A DNA stretch of 64,000 nt from Solanum dulcamara (GCF_947179165.1 NC_077246.1:71954421-72018420); one strand, 5' to 3'; positions 22,002 to 35,215 are shown, numbered from the stretch's first letter. Made by a program: numbers and translations. Notes: generated by a model not told the origin, from the letters alone.

Positions 22002-25000
22002 TCACCTAAGGTTCATCCACCATCTATTCTTGATGGGTGCAACAACATTGTCTAAGAGAAAATAGTAAGAACTGAGCATCAAAACCTCAACAAGCCTAAA
22101 CCATGCTGCTCTCCAATAAGGATTGAGGAAGATTGCTGTAGCTATTCCTAGCACGATTGCTCCATAAGACACAGCAAAGCTGATGAAGAAACTCTCAGTA
22201 TCCATAAAGCCTGTAGATTCCTCACTTCCATTATTTGTTGTATTTGATGATTTAGTGCCGCTACACTCGTTGTCTAATGGATAACCACATAGCAAAGGAT
22301 TCCCCTGATAGCTGCTTTTGTCGAAAGTTGCGAATTGAGCTTTAAATGGTGGTACTGCACCAGATAACTTATTGTATGCTACGCTGAATATTGCTAATGA
22401 GTGTAGCTCAAGTAGGTCAACAGGAATTCTCCCATTCAAGCTGTTGTAAGATAGGTCTAGACTCTCGATTTCATGTAAATTTGAAAAGGTATTTGGGATT
22501 CTTCCAAAGATATGGTTGTGCGATAGATTAAATGCATGTATTTTGCTCAAGTTTCCTAGCTCAACGGGAATTTCACCTGTTAATCTGTTACTTGAGAGAT
22601 CAATACCTGACATGTATTTTAGAATGCTTCCCTTATAAGTGTATGAGTTTCTTTTCGTTGAAAACTGGACTCGGGTTTCCACATCCATCAAATTGACGTC
22701 ACTTAGAAATCCATATGAAATGTGGTAGTGCCTTGTTGAACTTATCCAACTCGAGAAATCTAACCACGCTGTCCTGGAAGACCCTTGATAATATATACTT
22801 CTTGTGTCTGCATCATTTTCCGCTTGTGTTAAGTTACCTAAACAAGGAAGGAGCGGACCATAAAGCTTATTAAAAGACAAATCCATGATGGATAACTTGT
22901 TCAGCAAACAAATCTGAGCTGGAATTTCTCCTTCCAATTGGTTATTATTGAGGAGAAGGAAGTTCAGTTTTGAAAGTGAGGCTATGGTGTGTGGGATGTT
23001 TCCTGTAAAATTGTTGTAGCCAAGATCCAACGTTATCAGAGACGATATGTTGAAAAGTGAATCTTCAAGTTCACCGCCCAATTGATTTTTGTCTAGATGA
23101 ATGTGTTCAAGGGGTAAACCACTCACACAAGAAGGAACAGGTCCTGAAAGTCTGTTTTCAGACAAAGCTATGACTTGAATGAGCTTCAAATTGCAAATCT
23201 CAACTGGAATCGAGCCTTCAAGATGATTTTTCGCCAAATCTAGCTGTAACAATCTTGTGTTATCTCTAATCCATCTCGGAATCTCTCCAGAGAAGTTATT
23301 GCTGCTAGCATCCAATGCAATAAGGGGTTTGAGAAAAATGTTACTAGGTAACTGTCCCTCAAACTCATTGCCATTCAAGTACAAATAAAATAGTATACTT
23401 GGTCTGATATCCTTCGAAAATATTTGCCCTGACAACTTGTTGTTTGACAGTCGGAGGTAAGTCAGTACTGGAGAACCAATTGCCAGATCGCTAGGAACTC
23501 CTCCGGACAAGAAATTGTGAGAAAGGTCTAGCACAACTAAATGAAAGCTACCAATATCAGAAGGTATAGGACCTTCAAGCAAATTTTGTGACATGTTCAG
23601 AAGAATAAGCTTTGGGAAAGCTGAACTTACATTTGCTGGAACACGTCCGCTGAGTTTGTTATTAGAGATGTCAAGTTCCTCTAAACAGAGATGACTATTG
23701 GATGGCAACTTCCATGGTCCGATGAAAGCATTATCTCTAGCATAAAGGCCTGAAAGTCTGGTGTTATTCTCTAACAACCAAGTTGGAAAGTTTCCTGGCA
23801 ATTGATTTTTGTCTATAGCGAGAACTCTCAAGTCGTGCTGGTAATGAAGGAAAGAAGGCAATTTTTGAAGGTTTATGCATCCCTGCATAGCAAAAAGTTG
23901 CAACTGGAAATTTGGGATCCAATTCTTGAATTCGATGTCTACAGTTATAATATTATAGCCAACATTCAAGTAGGTAAGTTTTGAATTGTTGATGAACTGA
24001 TTGAACGATAGTGGAACTTCAAATTGGTTAAATGAAATATCCAAGAACTCAAGTGATGTGAGAGTTCTCCAAAGAGGATATGAGGCTATATTTCCAGTGA
24101 AGCTATTTCCGTCAAGTGCAAGCCATCGAAGTGATGTCAAGTTTCCAAGACATGAAGGAACTGTTCCCTCAAAATTGTTGTTAATGAGTGCCACCTCTTG
24201 AATGTTTTTGAGTTCACACCAACCTGTATTTTTTTTAAAAAAAAGGTTCAGATGACATTTAGCTAACATAAATTTCTACAATAAGTTGTATCTAAACTAT
24301 ATTTGTTATTGTTGTTTGTCTTAAATCCTGTGAACTTTGCACTGAAGAGTATGGCCTAGTGGTCAATGAGGTGGATTGTGAACCATAAGGTCTCAAGTTC
24401 AAATTCTAGCGGAGACAAAAAACATTAGGTGATTTCTTCGCATCTGTTCTAGCCTTGGTGGGTAGAGTTATCAGTACCTGTTGCTGGTGGAAGGGGCAAT
24501 TGGTATCTCATAGAATTAGTCTAGATTTGGCCGAATCTTGTTATATCCCTGTGTTATTTCTTCTTTTCTATTAGTGTTGGTGCGGTTGTATGTTAGTTAA
24601 CTCACGATCTTCGACAACAATTATGCAATATATGAATAGATTTATGGTAATTTTTTCAAAAAAAGAGAGAAAATAACACTACCTTGATTAGGGAGGGTGC
24701 CATAATTGCCACCAAAAGCCATATTCAGCACTTTAAGAGAATCCATTTGTCCAATGCTTGAGAGAAAATTCTCATTTAAATAAGATCCCTCCAAGTACAA
24801 GTACTCCAGTTTGCTCAGATTTCTTATTGCTTGTATCAGAGAGTCAAAGAAAAAGAGGGGAAAAAAAGCACAAGATCAACATAAAATAAAGTGGTGATAG
24901 AAGTAAAGTAGATTGAAACTTTTTTGTTGTTGATTAGAGAATCCGCAGCTGCTACCCTACGGGTGTGTGTGCGCACAAGGTAAATCCCTTTTCAGTGTAA

Positions 25001-28000
25001 TAGCTCGCAAATCACATAGACTTGTGTGATGAGCTCGGCCGAGAAAGCATACAAGGAATTTCGAACCAGAGATTCCCAAAATGGGAGATCACCTGCTCAA
25101 CCAACTCAGCTGCCCTTGCGGGATAATGCTGAAAGAGACTTTGAGTTAGAGCTTACCATTAGTTATGGCAGGAGCACTGAGATCACTATATTCATAAGAA
25201 AGCCCCTTGAGAGATGAGAATGATTTTAAGGATTGTAAGATGTTGGTCGAGTTGGAATAAGATCTTCCTAGTCGTATATTCCGCAGAGAACTCATTCTTT
25301 TACTACCTGTTTATCAGTACACCAGTTTAGAGTATGTGTGATGCACGTGTGCGTCACGACAATATAAAAGATTACATACAAAAATAATAAATAATAGATT
25401 ATAATAGATGCAATAACATATTTATTTAAATGATATTACAGTATATGTTATTATATAGTTATTCAAATGAAAATATGTGTTTTTCTAATTTTAGTATGCG
25501 TGTGTTATTATAAGTGCATATCGTATCAATTAATTAGCACTAATACATACAAAAAGAATCGATTATTGAAAAATAGCAATTACCGTTAAAAAAATGAAAA
25601 AAATTATGTATAAGGTTAATACTATGATAAAGACAGTGCTCCTAAACCCCACTAGGCCTAAACACACCAAAACGTGAGTTAAAGTTCAACTATATGCTAA
25701 CCTTCTAACCTAATTCACAAGTTCTGCACCCTCCTATCTAAGATTATGTCCTAGGTAATCTGAAGTTATGTCATGTCCTATCTAATTATCTCTTCCAGAT
25801 ACTTCTTTGATCTACATCTACTTTTCCTCATATCTACTATATATGTACAACCTCTTAAATCTCCTTATCGTCATACAAATATCTCTCATGTTTTATTTGC
25901 ATCTCTCCTATGTTATTTTTTTTTATTGATATCTTGTGAAAAATGTCATAATAACTAATAGGAAAAAGGCTCAAATGCCATCGAATTATTAGAAATGGCT
26001 CATTTATGTCATCCTTTAAAAACTTGACTCATCTATTCCATCGCCGTTACAAAAAAGGTCCATTCTTGCCATTTTTTCATTAACAAAAATCAGATTTTCT
26101 TTTTAGAAATTTAATCATAATAAAAAAATGTTCTCAATTTATTTTTTTATTATGTTTATTATAATCAATATATAATATTAGAAGAACATGAAAATAAAAC
26201 AGGAAAGACAAATTTTAAAATAAACAAAATCTGAAAATTGAAGCAAAGTGACGACAAAATTGCAAAATAAGATGCAACATCAATCGATGAATTGAAATAA
26301 ACTGTACAAAAGATCGATGAATAAATTTTTGAAATCAAAAGACCTTTTATAAAAGTAGAGTAGTCATAAATCAAAATGAATATAAATTAATAGTTTATCA
26401 TATTTAGTTCTAAACCTCTCCGCATATAATTAAGATTTATGTTTTTTATTATTATTATTATTATTTTAGGATGCATAGTGTCATAGGCCTACCCATAGCC
26501 TTACGTGACCGTGACCAGACATAATAAGGATTCATACACTATAGGCATATATAATTAGGATTCTAGTTAATAGTCAAGACGAATATGAGTTTTTTTAGGA
26601 TTTTTATTATAGTTAATAGACGAATATGGATTACTTTACTATTTTTATTATAGTTAATAGTTAATATCATTAAAAAATAGAAAAATAGTAAAAAGATGAT
26701 TCTGTCTAAAGAGGAGTGTTTTAATAAGGACAAAAGGTTTAAACAACATTATTAAGACCTTCATGTTTTTAATATAACTAGTGTCTATGAAGATCTTTGC
26801 ACGTTACTCCTTATCAATTATCATACAAAAAAGAATTCAGATGACTAATCCGGAATCTCATCCCGACACCCGACTCGGGACTTGACCCCGACATCCGACC
26901 TTGACACCCGACACCTGAATCGGGACTTTACTTTCGAAACAAGATTTGACCCTGGCTCCCAACCAATTTCCCAATCCAGCACTTGTTCCAAGACTCAATC
27001 CGAGACCCAACTTCTAACTCGAGATCCAGTCTCGATATTCGGCTCTGGGCCCGACTTGAAACTCAACTCCGATATCCGACTTCCACACCTGACACCCGAC
27101 ACTGATTTGGAACCGCACTTCCGACACCAACTCCCGACCTAGGACCTGATCAGAATCCCGGATTGAGACCCAACTTTCGACCTAAGATTCTACCCTGTAC
27201 CCAATTTTTGAATCTGGATCTGACCCCACCCAACCCTAACATCCGACACGAGACCGACCCTGACTTTTGATTCTTGACTCGACCCAACTTTTGAGTCAAG
27301 ATCCGACCCCAACATCAGACTCTGAATCTGACTTGCGAAATGGGATTTGACCCCGAATTTAACCTAGGACTCCATCTCGACTTCCGACATAGGATCTGAC
27401 TCCAACTTTTGATTCGGGACTCTACTTTCAAATCAGAATCCGACCACGAGATTCAAATTTTGAACCGGGATCTAATCCCTGATACTCAACCCCGACGATC
27501 GATTAAGTACCTACTTCGATACTTGACTGGGGACCCGACCTCGACTCTAGATCTAAAAGCCGACTACGAAACGCAACACGAAACCCTACCCTGACACCTA
27601 ACTCGGGATCCAACCCTGACACCCCAAAATCTTACCTCGATTTCTGACTCGAAATCCGACACTCAAATTGAGATCCGACCCAAAATCTAGGAGTTGGCTC
27701 TCGAATCATCTTGACTTTAGGAAAAAAGGTCAATGGCGGAATCTCATTGAATTGTTGATTGAAAATTGTCTTTATTGAAAGACTCTGTAATAGATAAAAT
27801 TATCCTTTACTATTTTTCTACAATAGACAAAATTGTCATTTACTATTTTCTTTAAATAATTGTTATTTAATTACTATGCAAATATGTAGGACTTTGAAAT
27901 TAATTAAAGTTATAACTATTAAATATTACTCCTTAAGGATATAAAAGTCGTTCAATATTTAATGGATATTTTGATCTACTAATATTATTAAACGTGTAGA

Positions 28001-31000
28001 AATTCTCTACTTATAGTTTACTTGAAATAAATTTAATGTTAAGTTCCTAGTATTAATAGAATAATATGTATCCTACAATAAGCTTAGTTCTAATAGAAAT
28101 ATGTTTTGTTTAGTCCTACTACAAAATTACATTTATACCCATTAGTAAGTTTTTAGATGGAGGATTTTTAACTTAAAAGGGCAAATAAGTAAATCAATTT
28201 TTAGTGGATATTTTGGTTAATCAACATTTGTATTCATGATTTTATAATAATATAAATATAGATAAATGAGGGTAAAATATTCAAAATCCACTCCTAGTTA
28301 ATGTTTTGTTAAGGGACCTATAAAAAAACACGACAAATAATTTGAGACAGGGGAGGGATCAAGTTTCTTTGAAGGTAGAAATCCATGTACCTTTGGTAGT
28401 CACAAAGCCCTCAAAATTGTTCATCCAGAGATCAAGAAATTCCAAATTCCTCAAGGCAATTATATCTAGACAAGTAAATCAAAATAAATAACAAGCACAA
28501 CAAAAAGAGAAGAAATTCATTGGAAAGGCTCAATCTCGAGACCTTTCATTAAGGGTTAATGGATCTTATCCATTCCACTAACACTGATTTACAATAGTGA
28601 AGCAATATGCATGTGATAAAAGGGGTGGAACTTGGATAGTAAGAAGTTTAACGAACCACTCATTTCGATTTTTCCATCGATGTCATTGTTTGTGACATCC
28701 AAATTCTTGAGAGATGGAAGATGCTTCAAAGATGAAAAGATGGTGGAATTTAAGTGATTGGTAGACAAATAGAGTTTCTCTAAATTCCTCAGTCCAGTAT
28801 GTGTACCAAGACCTGCATTGATTTATGAGATTTGTTATACATAATCTAGGCAAATACTATGAGGTAACGGGATGACGAGGAGACAATCGGCCCCGAATGC
28901 CACTTATGAAATTCATTTCCCTTACTCCTACCACATAAGTTATTTTCTCGACTTGTAAGCAACTTTTTTTTTGTTTTTCCTATCTAGTGTTTGATATCTA
29001 TTTTAGGGGCTCTGACTAATCCAGATTCAAGCCGAGTAAGACCCATTAAGGGGTACACTCCCTACTACATTTTTTTTTATTTTCAAAGCTCGAACTCGAT
29101 ATTTCTGATTAATTTATACATAGTATATATATGGAAAAGGAGCTAGCTTACCCAGTGTAGAAAGGAAACTTGTGTCATTGATTCCATATCCTGCCAGCAA
29201 TAGTACCTTTAAATTGCTCAACCCTGGACATTCCTCAGTAATTCCTTCATCTAAAAATAAAACTATTTCAAACGAGTCCTAATATTGCACAATATTATCC
29301 AACAATTGATATATTATATATACATTTGTATGTTAGAAAAAGGGTATGAAATTAGTCAAGATGCTTGGTGGAGAAGAAGCGAACAAAAGTACGCTCACTT
29401 GTTGTCTTGTGCTTTGTCGTGATCTGGGATAACTCACCAGCTAGGTTAGATTAGAGCAAGATTTTATGAGAACATATTACCCAAAATGAAATATTATTTA
29501 ATTATGAAGATATAATGCCAGCCACATCTATCAGAATCGTAACAAATCAATTACCAAATCCACTTATCATCGCCGATATAATCATAAAAAAAAATTATTA
29601 AAAAAGTGTGAACCGTTATTAAAACATTTTAAAATTAAGATGTGCGTTAGCTGGATGGTCCGAATACCACAACTTTTATAAGAAAAAAATGGTGGCATCC
29701 AGATATTCAACAATTTTATATTTAAAAATAAAATAAAATAAAATAGGAGATGTATTTTATACCTATAGGAGCAGGCCGATTTTTCAACGAAGGAAATTTA
29801 ATTGAACCCATTTGGTCCCCCAGAACACGATTAAGTCTTAGATCCTCAAGAGATGAAATCCAACACAAAGATGACAAAACATTTGGAAAGGGGAGATAAC
29901 TGTACTGCAAATCAAGTACTTTCAAGTTGGTCAATTGTGTGAGTTTGTTGAACCCTGTATAACAAAATCACAAGTGAAAAAAATAATTTAAAAAATCACA
30001 AGTGAAAAAAATAATTTAAAAAATCATGTTAATGTATATACATAGTGTGTTTAAAAAAGTACTTTTGGGAAAAGTTACTCCCTCCGTTCGAAGTCCGTTT
30101 TTACTTGTTGACGATGGATTTTGCATACCACTTTAAAGAATAAATAAAGTGTATATATTTTATCATTATACTCATATTAATTAGTATAAAGTTTTTAATA
30201 AATTTGAGATATAATTTGAAATGAGTAATTAATGCTAAGTGTAAAACAGTAAAAAGAAATTATTTTTCTCTTGATGATGTGCTAAGTGGACAAGTAAATT
30301 TTAGTATAGTGAATAAGTAAAATTGAATTATTATTTTTTCTGTATAAGCTTCTTAGAAACATTTTTTGTTACTCGTCAAAAGCACTAATTTTTATGGGAA
30401 AAATTTGATCAAGTACCTCACTTTTTTAAAATGAACTCTTTTTGGTCTCTCAAAATTTTGGCCGAACACCTCACTTTTCTTTATGATAACCATTTTTGGT
30501 CTCTCAAAAGTTTGGTCAAACACTCTGCTTTTTAAAAATAATTAAGTATTTTAACATCCCAAAAGCTTAGGTGAACCCCTCACTTTATAAAATAATCGCT
30601 TTTAACCTCTTAAAAATCGTGTTATTAATCGAGTTGATGAGTTTCAGATATCAGATGATTAGTCGGTAGAAAAAGAGAGAGATCTAACCTTCATTTTTGT
30701 TCCACCCTATAATATAATTTTCAGACAATATAAGAACTTGTAGTGCTTTGAATGGAAGAAACAGAGAAGCATTAAAACTCCAACCATCCTCTGATCCTTG
30801 TCTTGATGCTCTGAGATTAAGTTCTATCACTCGACCTGTTGTTAAGTTGCAATTTACCCAACGCCATGAACAACAATCCAAAAAACCAGTTTCATTATAG
30901 GTTTCCCAAAGGGTCAACTTTCCACCATTTGAACCCATCATGTTTGCTTGTAGCTCCAATAGAGCACTCCTCTCTTCCTCCCAACACTTGTCGGGTACAG

Positions 31001-32048
31001 TAGCGGAGCCAGTAATTCTAACAAAGAGGTTTCAAGAAGATGTGTAATTGAGTGAGGGCGGCTCAAAAAAATTAGTGATTTAAAGTCAAATTATAATAAA
31101 AGGTCATGAACTCCATATAGTTGTGAGACGGTTTGAACTGATGAGGCATATTGGCTGACACATGTGTGTAGGAAGTCTGACGACTACATAAGCTAAAAGA
31201 CCACAACTATAAGATGTGGAAGCGATCGGCTTCTATTCTCATTGAGATTGGATGTAGAAAAGACTTACTTCTTGAACTATGGATCTTAATGAAGAGTACA
31301 TATAATTTAAGAAACAGGACGAATCAAAAAAATTAGTAACATAAACTCAAATCATAATAGGAAGAGTGATTTACTAAAATGATCTTAAAGATGGTTGATC
31401 TTGAACTTTTGAACTCATATGCAAAACTTTTCAAATTCAATAAATTTTGATTTTTGGCATAAAAAATCTACCCATAAAATAAGCGGGGGTCCAAAATTCA
31501 AGACCAATCATAATAATGAAACAAAAGGACTTACTTCTTGAATTATGGATCGATTAAACGAGACAATAGAAATAGCTAAAGTTGAATAGTTAGTAATATA
31601 AAAAAGAAACAAATATACATGGAGGAAAAATCAAAATTGAAGAGGAAAATAAAGGTAAAATCTATCATAATTTACTTATAACTCATCCAAATAATCTCAA
31701 CCAAATCCAAAAAAGATAAAAAAAAAAATACATACAATTTGAAACTTGAATTAATGATAATTATATAAATTATATTTTATAATATAATTAGATTATTATT
31801 TTTGGAGCCTTCAATCCTTGGAGGCTTAAAGCTAAGCAAATGTCATTCATGGCCTTATCATTAAGTCGATAATGTCAAGGAAATTTAACTACTTTTTTTT
31901 TATATATATCCTATTTGTACGATGCAGTATTTAAACGAACGAAATTCAATTAAACTCTTTTTTAACACACTTACCTCTGCCATTGATTAGCCACAACCAC
32001 CAGATAAAGCACCAACAACCAAAACTTAATATTCCTCAAATCATTCAT
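22002..32048 (-). CDS. LRR receptor-like protein (RLP), no kinase domain
   Basis: Nine exons, transcript order: 31975-32048, 30689-31017, 29763-29954, 29152-29250, 28657-28812, 28391-28465, 25157-25306, 24683-24829, 22002-24223; about 1147 residues. Introns 2-8 are all phase 1, as expected for LRR exons. Layout: signal peptide (MNDLRNIKFWLLVLYLVVVA); N-terminal LRR cap (CWEEERSALLELQ, then CCSW); many LRRs; an island region with FSTKRNSYTYKG before the last repeats (MSGIDLSSNRLTGEIP); a juxtamembrane acidic/Ser/Thr stretch; one membrane helix (residues around SYGAIVLGIATAIFL); and a short tail ending in a stop. It resembles Arabidopsis RLP9/13/14/15/56-type proteins. Such proteins sense extracellular ligands with kinase partners; the ligand is unknown. 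The exon 2 acceptor is uncertain, because the best in-phase one lies inside a repeat. No internal stop or frameshift is visible. Confidence 0.88.
24344..24575 (+). mobile_element. tRNA-derived SINE
   Basis: It has an A-box-like GGCCTAGTGGTCAATG and a B-box-like GGTCTCAAGTTCAAATTC, followed by the body text 'ccttggtgggtagagtta' and 'acctgttgctggtgg' of a common Solanaceae SINE. It lies antisense in intron 8 of the receptor-like protein gene. The 3' limit is approximate. Confidence 0.75.
25636..25905 (-). mobile_element. LINE relic (RTE-type, degraded)
   Basis: Text such as 'cctcctatctaagattatg', 'cttctttgatctacatcta' and 'ctccttatcgtcatacaaa' is the antisense of a reverse-transcriptase region I recognise as a very abundant Solanaceae LINE. 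Frames are broken. The phrase 'caccctcctatcaaaaatc' recurs at about 63180. It lies in intron 6 of the receptor-like protein gene. Confidence 0.6.
26830..27715. repeat. Degenerate CCCGAC/ATCCGAC-rich tract
   Basis: About 0.9 kb in intron 6 of the receptor-like protein gene. It is much richer in C and G than its surroundings and built of loosely repeated phrases: 'cgggacttgaccccgac', 'atccgac', 'acacccgacac', 'ggatctgac'. Spacing between the phrases is irregular, so it is an eroded minisatellite rather than a clean array. Short open frames through it (26882-27142, 27409-27594) are rich in Asp, Thr, Arg and Pro because of the repeat and do not look like real proteins. Confidence 0.75.
30990..31130. 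repeat. Dispersed repeat overlapping the RLP exon 2 acceptor
   Basis: It starts 'gtagcggagccagtaattc' and continues 'aacaaagaggtttcaa', the wording of the common 'gcggagccag' Solanaceae repeat (other pieces at 9115-9155, 36446-36713, 43290-43370 and 59630-59690). On the minus strand it supplies the pyrimidine-rich CCTCTTTGTTAG acceptor and roughly the first nine codons of exon 2 of the receptor-like protein. Confidence 0.6.
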
Positions 32049-32151
32049 CCCTAATAAACTAGTATATTTTTTTTTCTGATTATATATAATTTGTTTTTTG
32101 TTTTCTAAAACTATTGTTTTGTTGATATTGTAAACCTTGCTAGTAGAAGGC

Positions 32152-32158
32152 TTATATA
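32152..32158 (-). promoter_or_regulatory. Probable TATA box of the RLP gene
   Basis: On the minus strand CCTATATAAG lies about 105 bp upstream of the RLP start codon. That would place transcription start near 32125 with a leader of roughly 75 nt. It is the best TATA match in the proximal upstream region, but not verified. Confidence 0.45.
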
Positions 32159-34128
32159 GGAATATATTTTAGCACATCTACATCCAACAACAACAAAAAA
32201 AAGAAATTAGTCATCATCCCCCCTCCCCCCTCCCTATTGAAAGATACGTTTACTTCCTGCAAATTGCTTATGTAAGAACTATCATTATTTCTCATTCAAA
32301 TTTTTGTACTGAAAAATGTGACTATTTTTATAGATATTTTAATTAAATAAATGAGAAAATAAAATAATAGTAATCTATGCTTTCGCATGAAAAAATTAAA
32401 AAGCTTTTCAGTATTTCAGTAAAAATCTATTTTTTATCATATATTTTTCAGTGAACTGATTCTATAAATAATGAATGGATAAATTATGTTTTATAATATA
32501 AATTTTTCATTAATTTACGATATTTCTAGTAGTATAGTACCTACTCCATCCCAAACCCCCAAAAAATCAACATTTTCAAGAATGCAGTGAGAAATGGGGC
32601 AAAATTTTGTTTGTTTTAGATGACTTGACCAGGAAAGATACAAGTTTAGAGATGAGCAAATTAACTGGAATATCAAATTATCAATCATTAAAAGCTATGT
32701 ATCATATAAAGAAATTTTATACCATCGTGTCACAATTATTTATTGTTATAACTAGCTGATGATATATTTTATTTTCAATATTATGAATATATTTTGAGAA
32801 GGCTTATCTATAAAAAATATTTCTCCAATGATTTGATAATTGCAATTTTTTTTATACTAGTGATGTATATAACGTAAACAATATATAAATGAGAAAATAG
32901 GAGAATTTATAAGTCAATACTCTGCGAGCAGCATTTTTTTTCTACAAATATTTTGTCTTGGTCCTTTAAAATAAAAGCAAGACTTATTTTGAATTTCTTA
33001 ACATTTCGGTAAATTAATTATATGATAATATTTATTTAAAAATTGAATATTTATGAATTGAAAAAAGTATAGGATCTTAATAAAAAAGAAAAAGAATTAT
33101 TTAGTCAATGTAATTGATGGAGATATAGATGGATAAATTTATATTTTATTATTAATATTCTTCTTCTTTTTATCTCATAAATAAATTTTTCATAAGTATG
33201 ATCATTTAACATTAAATTTTAAGTTCACTTGCGTATTTAAATCAAATAATCTTATAAAAATTTTAATATTAATTTTAAATTATTATAAAAATTCATACTT
33301 TAAATTCTGAATCCATAATGTTTCAACTATCCATTTTTGTTTAACTTGCTTCAATTTTCTACTGTTGTTGCCCCAAGTCTACGGCAAATTAAAGTTGTCG
33401 GGCATGCATTTATTTATGTGAATAGCATAATTCCCTCTAAGCTTAGGTCACAGTGACATTTTTTTTAAAGTCTATTTCAAAAAAAATATCATAATTTTAT
33501 AATTAAAAATAATTTAATTTTAATTTTTATATATATTTAATGAAATGATTTATAGCTGCATAAATAGTTTCAATTTGTTTTAGATCTCAATTTTTTAAAA
33601 AAATTATTTTATCTTTTTATATCAAGTCAAATAATATCATATAAATTAAAATGGAGGATCTACGTACTAGTTGAAAATAAAAGTCAAGTCATTATAATGA
33701 CAAATTTGGATGACACCTGTGACTTTAACTTTAGAAAGCGGTCAATTGAGGTTTTTGTCTAAATTGAGAGACTTATTCAAGTTATAAATTAATCAAGTGA
33801 AAATAATAATCGAGACTTTCGTGAATTCCTCGTATATACTAATGTATTTTCTATTTTCTTTCATAACTATTTAGATAATATACTTCGTAAATTCCAAATC
33901 TGTTGAATCACTTTTGTTATAATATTTTAGATTTTAGATTTTTTCATTCTGTCATTTGGCGTATATTCTTTATATAACATTTTGTTCGAATAACTCTATG
34001 AAATTAGGTCGATACTTTCATATCTCTATGAGTAAAGTATGAGATATTTCTATGAAATTAGCCTTTTATTCACTTCTGATCATTGAATAATTCATTTTTC
34101 TCTCTTTAAAAGAAACTTTATTCTTACT

Positions 34129-34202
34129 TAGCTGTTGCGTTCCCTGAAAGCCCTGCAAAGAAGTGCAGACATGATTAGTGGCTCCCGAATCTATAGCCTA
34201 TA
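34129..34202 (-). mobile_element. Ty1/copia protease relic
   Basis: On the minus strand a 22-codon segment reads IDSGATNHVCTSLQGF, the aspartic protease active-site region (DSGA) of copia gag-pol. An in-frame TAG lies just upstream of the segment, and the flanks do not continue as pol. It is a small inactive fragment. Confidence 0.7.
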
Positions 34203-34479
34203 ATTGGGGCTCTTCAAATTTCATCGATACCTGAAAGAATTTTTTTCTACACCAAACTAATAAATATAACATTTATTTGTACATAGATTTCTCACTTAAT
34301 CAATATTAATTATAATATATTGTTAAGTAAATTAGTCTCAGTATACGAACTAAACTATTTCATCAAATCATATTGTATATTCATACCTATTAAATAGGAA
34401 GGAAAAAAAAAGGGGAGAGAGAGGCCGATTAACACATTAATTATAATTAGTATCTTAATTTCTTTAATTAAGAATAATT

Positions 34480-34547
34480 TGGGGTGTAGCTCATTGGTAG
34501 AGCGCTCACTTTGCATGCGAGAGGCAGGGCTTCGCTGTTTCGCACTT
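34480..34547 (+). pseudogene. tRNA-Ala(UGC) pseudogene
   Basis: The 5' part is clear: acceptor start GGGGTG, then TAGCTCATTGGTAGAGC (D arm) and an anticodon arm CTCAC-TTTGCAT-GCGAG with anticodon TGC. One A-C mismatch has appeared in the anticodon stem. The T arm (GGGCTTCGCTGTTTCGC) no longer pairs and the 3' acceptor strand is missing, so this is a broken copy and not a working tRNA gene. Confidence 0.8.
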
Positions 34548-34564
34548 TAAATATATTTCGTCTC

Positions 34565-34566
<2 letters not shown>

Positions 34567-34623
<57 letters not shown>
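34567..34623. repeat. (AT)n microsatellite
   Basis: An uninterrupted TA/AT dinucleotide run of about 55 bases right after the tRNA-Ala relic. Such runs are usually length-variable and prone to sequencing or assembly error. A minus-strand frame through it (34506-34763) is an artefact of the repeat. Confidence 0.95.
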
Positions 34624-34633
<10 letters not shown>

Positions 34634-35215
34634 AATTAACCATATATAAATGGTGTAATATTTTGCGATGAACCTCTTCGGCGCTACCTAGCTCCACCCT
34701 GATCAATATTTGAGAATAATTAGGAAACACTTTTTTTTTATTAGAGAATCGAATCCTTATCAATAAGGTGAAAGTTCAAATAACAAAGTTCTAATTTGCT
34801 GCAAAATTTTAAAGAAACACAGAAAAGGATGTGTCATTGTATGTACACTTGATATAATATCTATAGCAACAAGCCAACAACTTAACAAAATTCTACTATA
34901 GAATATACAAAAATATGATCAGCTACAAAATGAATCATCACTATGATGATTTCAGCCAAATCCAGTAACAATATGAAAGAAACATACGAAAATGTACACT
35001 TTTTTCAGATGTTATAATGCACTTAATGCAGTTCATTAATACTGCATTACTTGTGCTGCAAACTCGAAGTTATGGATGTTGATTCTCTGCATTAAAATGG
35101 GGCAGCATCTCGGAAAATTTCAACCAAAAATTAGCAGCCATCAACTAACTAGTTTACGTAGCACAGCAGAAGCAGAGCTAGGACCGATAGCTTTTGACAA
35201 AAAAGTGTAGAAAGA
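34624..35215. other. 3' flank of the kinase gene
   Basis: AT-rich sequence with no recognisable gene. The part next to 35215 should be the 3' untranslated region of the minus-strand kinase. Confidence 0.5.

Larger units (their letters stand above)
32049..34479. other. Intergenic between RLP and kinase genes
   Basis: 2.4 kb of AT-rich sequence. It includes the promoter and leader of the receptor-like protein gene at the left edge (TATA box at 32152-32158) and a short Ty1/copia protease relic at 34129-34202. Nothing else protein-like is visible on either strand. Confidence 0.6.

Noticed and set aside
26882..27142. Asp/Thr-rich frame that could look like a repeat protein
   Set aside because: It is generated by the CCCGAC tract, has no homologue I recognise, and lies in an intron.
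30076..30380. Possible Stowaway element in RLP intron 2 ('actccctccgttcgaagtcc')
   Set aside because: Only the left end is recognisable; I could not find a matching inverted right end or TA pair, so I do not call a full element.
34480..34547. Functional tRNA-Ala(UGC)
   Set aside because: The T arm and 3' acceptor strand are lost and the anticodon stem has a mismatch.
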